Shown here one piece after another: positions 8,412 through 16,116 of a DNA stretch of 44,937 nt; the first letter of the stretch is position 1, and each line of letters opens with the position of its first letter. The stretch is from Candidatus Woesearchaeota archaeon (GTDB taxonomy: Archaea; Nanobdellota; Nanobdellia; Woesearchaeales; GW2011-AR4), in assembly GCA_016185845.1 (NCBI GenBank), contig JACPMV010000022.1:1-44937 (forward strand), written 5' to 3'. The notes beneath the pieces are model-generated. The model saw only the letters and a program-made list of their open reading frames with translations. It was not told the DNA's origin and ran no database searches. A program made the position numbers and the translations under genes.

Positions 8412-8978
8412 TTATTTTAACCTTACCCTATCCCATACAAAATGATTTATAATTGGATAAGATTCTACCAACCTTTCAATGGCCCTATGGTGCATTGATG
8501 GCAGTTGTTGTTCTAGATCAACTTCAAATTCTCTCATTAATGGTACTAAATCTTGTGGCAAGGGGCATACAGGACAAGGTGGCATACTCTTCTCAACTCT
8601 GAAATCCCCTTCGAAATATTCTGCAACTACATGGCAATAAGATGTCCAAAAGGCGAAATCGTTAGTAACCATATAACCCTCAGCTAATTCATGAACCATT
8701 AAGGCAACATTGGATAGTCTATCCCTTTGTTCCCATCTTAATCTATGCAGGTATAAAACACTAAAATCTTCCTGTACAAGCGCTCCTGCATCTGTTTCTT
8801 CACCATTGATAAATAGCCTATCTTCGAAAAGAAGACTAATCCAATCGAGATAATCATCAAATGCGCCAAAGAATTTATGATCTCTATCAAACATATAAGG
8901 CCTAGAGCCCTTTAACCATCTAGCTGCTTCCACTGCTTCATCGATAGAGCCAACTTTCAAGTTTATAGATTCTTGCAT
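8412..8978 (-). CDS. Protein of unknown function with a HELAE motif
   Basis: Not recognised. The 188-residue soluble protein has an MVHELAEGYMV helix near residue 95, followed 15-20 residues later by SYCHVVAEYFEG and a CPVC pair in MPPCPVCPLPQ. HExxx plus a downstream His resembles metal sites, but the classic zincin HExxH is absent. The CPVC pair could also bind metal. The mRNA is probably leaderless: on the minus strand TTTTAAATG (about 9001-9010) lies some 26 bases ahead of the ATG. It ends one base after the XPD stop codon, convergently. Confidence 0.6.
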   Translation of the reverse strand: MQESINLKVGSIDEAVEAARWLKGSRPYMFDRDHKFFGAFDDYLDWISLLFEDRLFINGEETDAGALVQEDFSVLYLHRLRWEQRDRLSNVALMVHELAEGYMVTNDFAFWTSYCHVVAEYFEGDFRVEKSMPPCPVCPLPQDLVPLMREFEVDLEQQLPSMHHRAIERLVESYPIINHFVWDRVRLK

Positions 8979-9097
8979 GTTACAAACTAATCATTATTAC
9001 ATTTAAAATCTATCTGTTCTCAATAATCAATATACCTTTCCCTATACTAGTATCTTAAATCGAAACATTTATATACTTGTTCTGATTCTTTATCTAA

Positions 9098-9508
9098 ATG
9101 GTTATCCTCTTTGACAGGTTTAACCTACCTGAAGATATATATGAAGTTGTTTTTGCGACAAAGCAGCAGATAATTGTTGCCAAACTGCTCATAGAGATGA
9201 TAAAGGACAATGGCGGCGAAATCGGGAAAACAGAGATGTCTTTGTTCGCGACCAAGCTTCATGAAGGCAGCTTAATAACTGATTTGATAGATGAACCTCC
9301 GTACAAGGGCAAGAAAGTCAAGGTTTCATACAACAAAAGGCAGTTTTACGACAGGATACTGACGCCAATGAAAAGCATGGGACTGATTGATTACGATCTT
9401 TACAAGAAGACCTACAAAATATCAGACAAGCTCAACAAGGACCTGCAGCATATAGGCCTGCTGTGGATAAGGGAGATGCGCAAGCCCCCCAAATCATTGG
9501 TAAGGTAA
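9098..9508 (+). CDS. Putative winged-helix protein
   Basis: A 136-residue basic protein, probably all-helical with a C-terminal wing. The region KQQIIVAKLLIEMIKDNGGEIGKTEM looks like the first helices of a winged helix, and SYNKRQFYDRILTPMKSMGLIDYD resembles a recognition helix followed by a strand pair. No named family is recognised, so DNA binding is an inference. CATTTATATA at 9066-9075 lies about 27 bases before the ATG, consistent with leaderless translation. Confidence 0.6.
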   Translation: MVILFDRFNLPEDIYEVVFATKQQIIVAKLLIEMIKDNGGEIGKTEMSLFATKLHEGSLITDLIDEPPYKGKKVKVSYNKRQFYDRILTPMKSMGLIDYDLYKKTYKISDKLNKDLQHIGLLWIREMRKPPKSLVR

Positions 9509-9530
9509 ATTTAATATTAATGAATAATAG

Positions 9531-9590
9531 GCGAGCCCGAGTGTCTGGCAGACAACGAGGGCAAGCACAAAATATTGTGCCGAAGGCACA
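9531..9590. repeat. Cluster of overlapping hairpins (structured RNA or palindromic element)
   Basis: The 260-base gap between 9508 and 9769 holds no convincing gene. It contains nested and overlapping inverted repeats: GCCC (9535-9538) with GGGC (9559-9562) enclosing TGTCT/AGACA; GCACAA (9565-9570) with TTGTGC (9575-9580); and TGTGCC (9576-9581) with GGCACA (9585-9590). The last two share bases and so exclude each other, like a switch. It is locally much richer in GC than its surroundings. It may be a small RNA, a terminator for the upstream gene, or a repeat element. Confidence 0.4.
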
Positions 9591-9768
9591 GATTGAATAA
9601 AAAAGACCCAATTATAAGTAATAAAACAAAGAGGTGCAAAAACTCAGTCTCTTCATTGGCCCCCTCACTAAGTTCTTCTCAAACCACCCCCACGTATAAA
9701 CCCAAAGAGCGGGGCCAACCCTTTTTCAAAAGGTTATTTGGGTTAAAATCAGTTTTGCTTTTTTTAAG

Positions 9769-10125
9769 ATGAATAAACACAACCTGTCCCACAAAGATCT
9801 TGTAAAGCTTGGATTGCATGAATCCTCCCATGGGCGTTCTTTGAGCCAGATTGAGGCAGATTTCCACAGAATGGGCATAGACAGGAATGATTCTATCAGG
9901 GCCCTTAATGATCTAGATTCTCTGAAGAAAATTGAAGAGAGGAAAGCTGCCAGTGAACATCATGCTAAACCTGATAATAAGGGTGAACATACAAAAGAAG
10001 CTGCCGGCAAAAATAAGTCCAGTTTCCTGTTTTGGATTTTAGTTTTGTTAATTCTGCTGGGAATCGGGTATCTGTTCTATGAAGGGATGCTGAGCCTTGA
10101 AATCCTCGGCATAAATCTTAAATAA
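9769..10125 (+). CDS. Small membrane-anchored protein, C-terminal TM
   Basis: A 118-residue protein: an N-terminal helical region (HKDLVKLGLHESSHGRSLSQIEADFHRMG, somewhat like a short helix-turn-helix or SHOCT-like segment), a charged linker rich in Lys, Glu and His, then one membrane helix (SFLFWILVLLILLGIGYLFYEG, about residues 84-106) and a short tail. No named family is recognised. Confidence 0.6.
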   Translation: MNKHNLSHKDLVKLGLHESSHGRSLSQIEADFHRMGIDRNDSIRALNDLDSLKKIEERKAASEHHAKPDNKGEHTKEAAGKNKSSFLFWILVLLILLGIGYLFYEGMLSLEILGINLK

Positions 10126-10177
10126 ATCAGGCTTTTGAATAACTTATTAAACATTCTTAGATTACTTGTTTCTTCTG

Positions 10178-10249
10178 GGGCCCATGGTCTAGTGGCTAGG
10201 ATACAACCTTCACAGGGTTGGGGTGGGAGTTCAATTCTCTCTGGGCCCA
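10178..10249 (+). tRNA. tRNA-Val (CAC)
   Basis: A full cloverleaf can be read. The acceptor stem is GGGCCCA with TGGGCCC plus discriminator A. The D arm is GTC...GAT. The anticodon stem CAACC/GGTTG holds the loop TTCACAG with anticodon CAC. The T arm is GGGAG TTCAATT CTCTC. It is 72 bases, without encoded CCA and without an intron. A TATA-like ATAACTTATTAAAC lies about 30-40 bases upstream and T-rich sequence follows. Confidence 0.95.
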
Positions 10250-10250
10250 T

Positions 10251-10505
10251 TTATTTTTCATATTTTATCTTAAGAAAAAGCTGATATAAAACTATAATCC
10301 CAAAAATAATATTCATCACCAAAACAGGACTGGATTTAATAAAATAACCATATATAATCCAAAAAATTGTTCCAATAAGAGTTGCAATAATCATCCACAA
10401 GGACAAATCTGCAACGCTTCTTGTTTTGTAAGATTTAATCACTTGAGGAACGAAGCTAATCATAATAAAAATCCCGCCAAGATAACCTATAATCTCCTGA
10501 ATCAT
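10251..10505 (-). CDS. SemiSWEET / PQ-loop transporter
   Basis: An 84-residue three-helix protein with the PQ-loop motif in SFVPQVIKSYKTRSVADLSLW, matching bacterial and archaeal SemiSWEETs, which dimerise to move sugars across the membrane. The ATG at 10505 shares its A with the upstream TGA stop (TGATG), so it is translationally coupled to the DUF59 gene. The in-frame TTG one codon earlier is not needed. The stop lies one base after the convergent tRNA-Val gene. Confidence 0.85.
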   Translation of the reverse strand: MIQEIIGYLGGIFIMISFVPQVIKSYKTRSVADLSLWMIIATLIGTIFWIIYGYFIKSSPVLVMNIIFGIIVLYQLFLKIKYEK

Positions 10506-10801
10506 CAAATCCCCAGCGCAATCCTCGCTTCCTCTGTCATCTTGTCAGGGCCCCATACAGGGCTGAAAGTAATTTCAACATCAACTTCAGAAACTCCGTC
10601 TATTGAAGAAACATGACGCCGTACATCGTCAAGCAAAGCAGGCCCGTAAGGGCACATCGGGCTTGTAAAAGTCATCAGAACTTTTACTTTATTCCCTTCA
10701 ATTTCAATATTATAGACAAGCCCTAAGCTCCATATGTCCAACTGTATCTCAGGATCATAAACTTTCTTCATTGTCTCTATAACTTCGTCTTTTGTTACCA
10801 T
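10505..10801 (-). CDS. MIP18/DUF59 family Fe-S assembly protein (SufT/PaaD-like)
   Basis: The 98-residue protein shows the family hallmarks: YDPEIQLDIWSLGLVYNIEI, the conserved cysteine motif TFTSPMCPYGPAL and a C-terminal VDVEITFSPVWGPDKMTEEARIALG. These proteins assist maturation of iron-sulfur proteins. The start is preceded by a TATA-like TTTTATATC at about 10822-10830, so the mRNA is nearly leaderless. XPD (6531) and TrhO are elsewhere in the window; XPD is a possible cluster-bearing client, which is an inference. Confidence 0.88.
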   Translation of the reverse strand: MVTKDEVIETMKKVYDPEIQLDIWSLGLVYNIEIEGNKVKVLMTFTSPMCPYGPALLDDVRRHVSSIDGVSEVDVEITFSPVWGPDKMTEEARIALGI

Positions 10802-10888
10802 AGCCTGGACTAAACCAATAAGATATAAAAATGTTTTTATAAAATACCAACAAAAAATTTAAGTATCTATTCACATTTATCTGTCAGA

Positions 10889-11530
10889 ATGATACAAAAA
10901 GCAGACTTGATGAATTTTTGGAAGGAGAATTTCGGCTTTAGAAGTGCAGAATTAAAATCTTTCAAAGAGGTGAACAGGGAAGACTTCATTCCTGAGAACC
11001 TAAAGCACGCGGCATATCATGATGTTCCATTGCCTTTGCTCAGAGGCAAGACCATATCACAGCCGACAACTGTGATGATAATGACCCATGCTTTGGAATT
11101 AAATCCGGGAGAAAAAGTTTTTGAAGTAGGGACTGGCTCCGGCTATCAGGCGGCAATAATCGCAAAAATTGTAGGTTCGAAAGGAAAAGTGATAACAACA
11201 GATGTTGTGCCTGAGCTTGTGCAGTTTGCAAGGCAAAATCTCAAAAAGGCTAAAATAGGCAATGCGATTATTCTTGAAGAAGACGGATCAAAAGGCATGC
11301 CAACTGAAGCGCCATTTGATAAAATCATAATAACTGCCGCATGCAGGGAATTTCCAAAAGAGCTTCTTGAGCAGCTAAAGCCAGAAGGCATAATAATAGG
11401 GCCAATCGGAAATGCCCAGGAGCAGGAGATGGTTCGCGGCAGAAAAGACAAAAAAGGGCATTTGGAACTGGAATTCTTCGGACCATTTCTCTTCACGCCA
11501 ATGTATGGGAAGTACGGGTTTGAGATTTAG
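10889..11530 (+). CDS. pcm: Protein-L-isoaspartate O-methyltransferase
   Basis: Pcm methylates isoaspartyl residues in damaged proteins using SAM, starting their repair. The 213-residue protein has the family motifs: REDFIPENLKHAAYHDVPLPL, TISQPTTVMIMTHAL, the SAM loop VFEVGTGSGYQAAI, ITTDVVPELVQFARQNL and the post-motif region DKIIITAACREFPKELLEQL. It is a typical size. AAATTTAAGTA at 10855-10865 is a good TATA box for a nearly leaderless start. Confidence 0.93.
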   Translation: MIQKADLMNFWKENFGFRSAELKSFKEVNREDFIPENLKHAAYHDVPLPLLRGKTISQPTTVMIMTHALELNPGEKVFEVGTGSGYQAAIIAKIVGSKGKVITTDVVPELVQFARQNLKKAKIGNAIILEEDGSKGMPTEAPFDKIIITAACREFPKELLEQLKPEGIIIGPIGNAQEQEMVRGRKDKKGHLELEFFGPFLFTPMYGKYGFEI

Positions 11531-11570
11531 GAAGATAAGTTTTAAATATTAGTTCGTTGATTGTTAGGTT

Positions 11571-12266
11571 ATGAGGAAATATTTTATTCTGAGTTCACTA
11601 TTGATATTAACTTTATTGATTGTTTCTTGCAGCAATGAGAAAAATAGTGGTCAGTTGCAATCGTACGAAAACAAAGATTTAGGAATTTCTTTTCAATATC
11701 CTGTAAATTTTAAGGTATATCAAAGCGATAAGAGTTCATTAACTATAGACAGCAGCTATGAAGACGCAGAACATCCTTTAGCAAGCATCCAGATTGGAAT
11801 TAAAAAGTACAGCCAGGATAGGGTAAGCCTGCAGGAGATTGAGTCAATAGTAAATCCGGATTTTTCGGGATTTATAAAAATTCTTGAAGCAGCTATAACA
11901 GAAGAAGGGCGTGAAGAGTTAAGAAGGCAAATAGAATTTACAAAAAGAACTAATCCAGAAGGATATAATCTTGCTTATGGAGATAAGAGTATAGATGAAG
12001 CGCTTGAAGAACAAGTAAAAACAATTCAAGAGCAAATTAAGGATATAAAGACAAAAAGAGCGTATAAAATTTTAAACAAAGTCAATTATGATATTATAGT
12101 TGTTGATTCTGCTGATAAGTATTATCCATACTACCTGCTAAGCGATAAAGGCACATTTATTGTGGACCATCTGCAGACATGGCAAAATGGGTTTGTTCCT
12201 GAGCAGGAATACAATTCGTACAAGGAAAAGTTTGATTCAATAGTAAACTCAATAAAAATTATTTAG
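11571..12266 (+). CDS. Lipoprotein of unknown function
   Basis: The 231-residue protein has an N-terminal signal ending in a lipobox (LIVSC, Cys at residue 20), so it should be lipid-anchored on the outside of the membrane. The mature part begins with a YENKDLGISFQYPVNFKVYQ stretch that resembles PsbP-like folds, followed by a long charged helical region. Lipidation would require an enzyme such as the Lgt homologue at 28919. TTTTAAATATT lies about 25-30 bases before the ATG. Confidence 0.7.
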   Translation: MRKYFILSSLLILTLLIVSCSNEKNSGQLQSYENKDLGISFQYPVNFKVYQSDKSSLTIDSSYEDAEHPLASIQIGIKKYSQDRVSLQEIESIVNPDFSGFIKILEAAITEEGREELRRQIEFTKRTNPEGYNLAYGDKSIDEALEEQVKTIQEQIKDIKTKRAYKILNKVNYDIIVVDSADKYYPYYLLSDKGTFIVDHLQTWQNGFVPEQEYNSYKEKFDSIVNSIKII

Positions 12267-12310
12267 TTTAGTTAACTTTAAATACATCCTTTCCAAAGAT
12301 AACAAAAAAG

Positions 12311-14923
12311 ATGGTTAAGATAAAAAAATTTGTCTCTTTAATTTCTGTAGTTTTTCTTATCCTAAGCAATCTTGCTTTAGCCCAATCTGACCCAAGCTCT
12401 TACGAAGGCAGGCCAATAGACCCTTCAAGGGAAGGCATTGATTATTACAGGGAAGGCAATGTTATTGTCTATCCTGCTGAAATGGGCTCCGAAGAGCAAA
12501 GAATGATGGAGCGCTTCAGCAGGGGAGAACTATCAGAGGAAGAAATGAGAAAAATGGCCAGGGAAAAATTTGGCGATAAATTTGACGAGATGGAGTTCAA
12601 AAGATCAATGATGGAGTCCAAGGAAAGAATGGAGAGAAAAGACACCTTTTCCTATGAGAATGAAGGCTATCAGGGATATTATCAAAGCCCTTCTTATGAA
12701 GGATATTCCAAGGAAAACATGATTTTTGGCATGCTGTTTGAGCACATAGGGGGTGACATAGACCCAAGGGATATAAAGCAAAACTGCAATGAGCCTGACA
12801 AGATAGCTGATACTATATTAGCCAAGCTGAAAGAGAAAGTCGGGAATTTTCAGAGCATATGCAGCAGGGCCAGGGAGCAGGAATCAAAGTGTGAGGAACA
12901 GTCCAAAAAAGGCTGCTCTCAGATTGGCGCAGCTTTCGTAAGGGAAGGCGCCACAGAGATGGAAAAGCTTAATGCAGTTGCATATTCATGCCCTCCAAAC
13001 AAAGATGCTGTAGTCGAAGCCTGCAAAAAAAGAAATATGCTGCAGATGGAGCAAAGGCTCAGCAATCTTGACGAGGAGTGCAGAAAGAGGTTTGATTACG
13101 AAGGCGAAAGGCTTGCAAAAGAGTGCGACAGATTCAAACAAAACCAAATTTGCGACAAAGAAAAGTACATGGAAAGGTGCATGGGCGGAGTTAAAAAGGA
13201 AGAAAAGTCAATATGCCCCGCTTATCCAACTCCCCAATGCGAATCCGGCTCAGTTTTAAGAAGCAAGACAGACTCCAATGGATGCGCTTATCATTATTGC
13301 GAGACAGAGATAAAAGCATGTACTGCAGAGGCAAAGCAATGCCCTGACGGAAGTTATGTGTCAAGGACTGGGACTAATTGCGAGTTTGCGCCCTGCCCTG
13401 AAACAAAATGCCCGGAACCTACAAAGCCTGTATGCGCAGAAAGCCAGGCTCTAAAATCAAAAACCGACAGCAATGGCTGTGTTTATTATTTCTGTGAAAC
13501 TGCCGCAACAGCGTGCCCTGAGCCAGTAACTCCTGCATGCGCTACTGGAACTCACCTGGAAAAAAGCGCTGATGAAAGAGGATGTGTTTATTATTATTGC
13601 AAGCAAGATGAATGCGCTCAGGTTTCTAAGCCGGCTTGCGCTTCCGGAGAAAGGCTCGAATCATACTATGACAACAGAGGCTGTGTAACAGGCTACCAAT
13701 GCATTAAATACGAAACTGCCTGTCCTGATGTAACAAAGCCAGTTTGCTCTGAAGGCCAAAGCCTGACAGCAAAATATGATGATAAAGGATGCACCAGCTA
13801 TGAATGCGTTTCTGTGACTTCGACTACGGGCAATGCAATAACAGGCGCTGCGGTTCTTTCGACTTATGGTGACTATCTAAGACATTGCGAAAACTCGTGG
13901 AATGAGCAGCAAAGGATTTGCTCAAATACGCCCCAAGCCTGCGATAAGGAGGATTTTGTAGAGAAATGCAAGGAGCAGGAAAGGAAGCACAGCAGCGACT
14001 TGAATGCCCAAATCGAAAAGAACTGCCAGCATGCCACTGAATCAGAAATAAGGCATGCAGAGGAAAGATGCTCAAGGATAGACGATGAAAGAGCAAGATG
14101 CCTTGAGCATGGCACAAAAAGATGCGAGCAAATGAAAGGCAATGCGGAAAAATGCGTGGAACTGATGACCGAGGAGCGCGTAAGAAAATTCATAGCTGAT
14201 GAAGCCGCAAAAAGGTGCAAGTTCAAGGACATACTTGCTGACGAAGAGGATGTAAAGGGATCAGATAAAGCTGAGATTATCCTGGCCGTATTGAGCACTG
14301 CAACCGAAGGGGACATTGAAAAATTAAATCTTTTTATCGATGATCTAAAGGAGGACTTAAAGCTTCAGGACACGACAATCTACAAGGGAACAATAAATCC
14401 AAATAATTTTGGCGATGTAAAGCTGCTGCCATTTGTTGTCAACGCGAAGATAAGCGCAGCCAAAAGCTCTGAAAGGGCAAAAGATGTCAAGGAAAGTATT
14501 GTGGCAAGCAGCAAGGTTGAGGAAGCTGCCTCAAAGCTTGCTTCCCTGAGAGATTCTGATGTGCCTGCCGAATACCTGTACATAATTGAGGACAAGGCAA
14601 GCGAAGTTCTTGACGCTTCTGATGAACTGGAAGACGTTGAGAATAAAGAGGGGCAGAAAGGAATTGGCTATAAGATCAAGCTGTTCCTTGGCCTGGCAAA
14701 GGCGGCAGAGCAGGAAGAGATAAAGCAGCTGGAAGAAAGCAATTCCAAGTTGCAGAGTTCAATAGACACTTTGGCAAAACTGATTGATGAAGTGCCAAGC
14801 GATGTTGCAAAAGCGATTTTGAAAGAGCAGGTTGAAAACCTGAAGGAACAGCAGGCTGATACCAAAGTCCTTATCGAGTCAAAAGAGAAGAAAGCAAAAG
14901 GATGGTTTGGGGTTTTTGGGTAA
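12311..14923 (+). CDS. Large secreted cysteine-repeat protein
   Basis: An 870-residue protein with a signal peptide (cleavage likely after ALA, residue 24). Next come an acidic Met/Glu-rich helical region (about 40-130), a Cys-rich helical domain with CxxxxxxC spacings (about 155-295), and about six tandem units of roughly 38 residues (295-500) with the pattern C-P-x(3-4)-P-x-C-x(2)-G-x(2)-L-x(5)-D-x(2)-G-C-x-Y-x-C. A short TGNAITGAAVLS segment, a second Cys-rich helical domain (about 510-635) and a Cys-free coiled-coil C-terminus follow. The units resemble small disulfide-bonded modules of surface proteins. It is probably a cell-surface or adhesion protein. No named family is recognised. Confidence 0.75.
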   Translation: MVKIKKFVSLISVVFLILSNLALAQSDPSSYEGRPIDPSREGIDYYREGNVIVYPAEMGSEEQRMMERFSRGELSEEEMRKMAREKFGDKFDEMEFKRSMMESKERMERKDTFSYENEGYQGYYQSPSYEGYSKENMIFGMLFEHIGGDIDPRDIKQNCNEPDKIADTILAKLKEKVGNFQSICSRAREQESKCEEQSKKGCSQIGAAFVREGATEMEKLNAVAYSCPPNKDAVVEACKKRNMLQMEQRLSNLDEECRKRFDYEGERLAKECDRFKQNQICDKEKYMERCMGGVKKEEKSICPAYPTPQCESGSVLRSKTDSNGCAYHYCETEIKACTAEAKQCPDGSYVSRTGTNCEFAPCPETKCPEPTKPVCAESQALKSKTDSNGCVYYFCETAATACPEPVTPACATGTHLEKSADERGCVYYYCKQDECAQVSKPACASGERLESYYDNRGCVTGYQCIKYETACPDVTKPVCSEGQSLTAKYDDKGCTSYECVSVTSTTGNAITGAAVLSTYGDYLRHCENSWNEQQRICSNTPQACDKEDFVEKCKEQERKHSSDLNAQIEKNCQHATESEIRHAEERCSRIDDERARCLEHGTKRCEQMKGNAEKCVELMTEERVRKFIADEAAKRCKFKDILADEEDVKGSDKAEIILAVLSTATEGDIEKLNLFIDDLKEDLKLQDTTIYKGTINPNNFGDVKLLPFVVNAKISAAKSSERAKDVKESIVASSKVEEAASKLASLRDSDVPAEYLYIIEDKASEVLDASDELEDVENKEGQKGIGYKIKLFLGLAKAAEQEEIKQLEESNSKLQSSIDTLAKLIDEVPSDVAKAILKEQVENLKEQQADTKVLIESKEKKAKGWFGVFG

Positions 14924-14977
14924 TTTAATCTCATAAACGCAGACTTTTTTCTGGTGTATTAATAGAAAGATTTAAAT

Positions 14978-15013
14978 ATAAGTATATACTTATTAGATAT
15001 AAATATATATAAA
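14978..15013 (+). promoter_or_regulatory. Promoter and palindromic operator of the RelE-like TA pair
   Basis: A perfect 16-base palindrome ATAAGTATATACTTAT (14978-14993) lies directly before a TATA-like tract (14997-15013) that precedes the ATG at 15027. Such symmetry at a toxin-antitoxin promoter usually marks autorepression by the antitoxin dimer or complex. The palindrome is seen; the repressor assignment is inferred. Confidence 0.5.
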
Positions 15014-15026
15014 TTATACATATAAA

Positions 15027-15308
15027 ATGCCTCAAACAATTCATATTAAGGAAAGAGAAAAACTAGCGCATTCTCCTACTTTAAATACTATTCTCATGGT
15101 TGAGGAAGTATTAAAAAATGGCGATTTAATGACGTTGTCTGAATTAAAAATGAAGTTGCCAAAAAAGGTGATGCACCAAACTCTGCTTCAAATATTAGAT
15201 TACCTACAACTTAGCGGTAAAATAATTATTGGAACAAAAGGAATTCTATGGATATACGCAGAAAGAAAAGAATTGAATGAGTTAATTAGAAGAGGAACTG
15301 AGTTATGA
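15027..15308 (+). CDS. Winged-helix antitoxin-like protein
   Basis: The 93-residue protein has a winged-helix layout: helix LNTILMVEEVLKNG, helix TLSELKMKLPKKVMHQTLLQILDYLQLSG and a wing KIIIGTKGILWIYAE. It overlaps the following RelE-like toxin by four bases (ATGA), the standard antitoxin-first arrangement. DNA binding to the upstream palindrome is inferred. Confidence 0.72.
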   Translation: MPQTIHIKEREKLAHSPTLNTILMVEEVLKNGDLMTLSELKMKLPKKVMHQTLLQILDYLQLSGKIIIGTKGILWIYAERKELNELIRRGTEL

Positions 15309-15676
15309 ATAAACCAGTTAGAGTAATCTTTCTTGATGGGGCTGATTCTGAGTACAAGAAATTAAACGAGATAGTTGGACAGCAAATCAAAGAAAGCAAG
15401 GAAAACACAGAAGAAATGCAATTGCTCCGTTCAATAAGGCAGAAGATTGATTTTGTCAAAGCAAATCCGTTCTATGGAGATAATATTTCAAAAGCACTTA
15501 TCCCGAAAGAATACATTGTAAGATATGATGCAAAAAACTTATGGAGAGTTGAATTGACAAATTATTGGAAGATGTTATACACTATCAAAGGCGACCAAGT
15601 TGAAATAATTTGCTTTGTTCTTGATATAATCGACCATAAGGGGTATGATAAGAAGTTTGGGTATAGGAAGAGATAA
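15305..15676 (+). CDS. RelE/ParE-superfamily toxin
   Basis: The 123-residue protein fits an archaeal RelE-like fold: an N-terminal strand and two helices (DSEYKKLNEIVGQQ and the LLRSIRQKIDFVKANPFYGD helix), then strands YIVRYDAKNLWRVELTNYWKMLYTIKGDQVEIICFVLDIIDHKGYDKKFGYR. The tail IIDHKGYDKKFGY closely resembles archaeal RelE-type endings. It should be an mRNA interferase or gyrase inhibitor; which one cannot be told. Encoded together with the winged-helix protein upstream. Confidence 0.8.
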   Translation: MNKPVRVIFLDGADSEYKKLNEIVGQQIKESKENTEEMQLLRSIRQKIDFVKANPFYGDNISKALIPKEYIVRYDAKNLWRVELTNYWKMLYTIKGDQVEIICFVLDIIDHKGYDKKFGYRKR

Positions 15677-15733
15677 ATTGTTGGGATTTTTGAAGCAAAG
15701 TATTAAATAATAAAATATAAATTTATAATTAAA

Positions 15734-16015
15734 GTGAAAACTTTATCTACAAATCAGATATTTGGAATGCTTGTTTTATTGATGTATTCTTTTTTTGTTT
15801 TTATATTATTCAACAAGGTTGATGGAGACTCATTAGTAAGAGATGTAGCTATTACTCTCTTTATTTTGATTGGGTTAATTAATCATTACTTATATGCTAG
15901 ATATAGAAAAATATTTTGGGCTCTACTGATAATAGCAACAATTTATTTCATATTTTTAATGTACGGATTATACCAGTATTATTGTTGTTTTACATATGAA
16001 ATTGGAGAATTGTAA
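15734..16015 (+). CDS. Small three-TM membrane protein
   Basis: A 93-residue protein starting with GTG, with three predicted membrane helices (about residues 9-27, 36-53 and 61-82). No family is recognised. TATA-like AATATAAATTTATAA lies 8-25 bases upstream. Low GC and simple composition match the neighbouring toxin-antitoxin module, so it could be part of an acquired island. Confidence 0.5.
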   Translation: MKTLSTNQIFGMLVLLMYSFFVFILFNKVDGDSLVRDVAITLFILIGLINHYLYARYRKIFWALLIIATIYFIFLMYGLYQYYCCFTYEIGEL

Positions 16016-16116
16016 AATCTCTCAATGAGTTGGCAATATAAAAATCCAATTAAATAGACAAATCTGTTTTTTGAGTGTGCCCCTTCTCGTAAAAGCCTCG
16101 AAAAAATTGAATATAA

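Noticed and set aside
9575-9772. A 65-codon open frame in the 9.5-kb gap
   Set aside because: Atypical composition, no promoter or ribosome site, and it runs through the hairpin region.
12311-14923. Kazal- or antistasin-type inhibitor assignment for the Cys repeats
   Set aside because: Cys spacing is only loosely similar and no inhibitor loop can be identified, so the family is left open.
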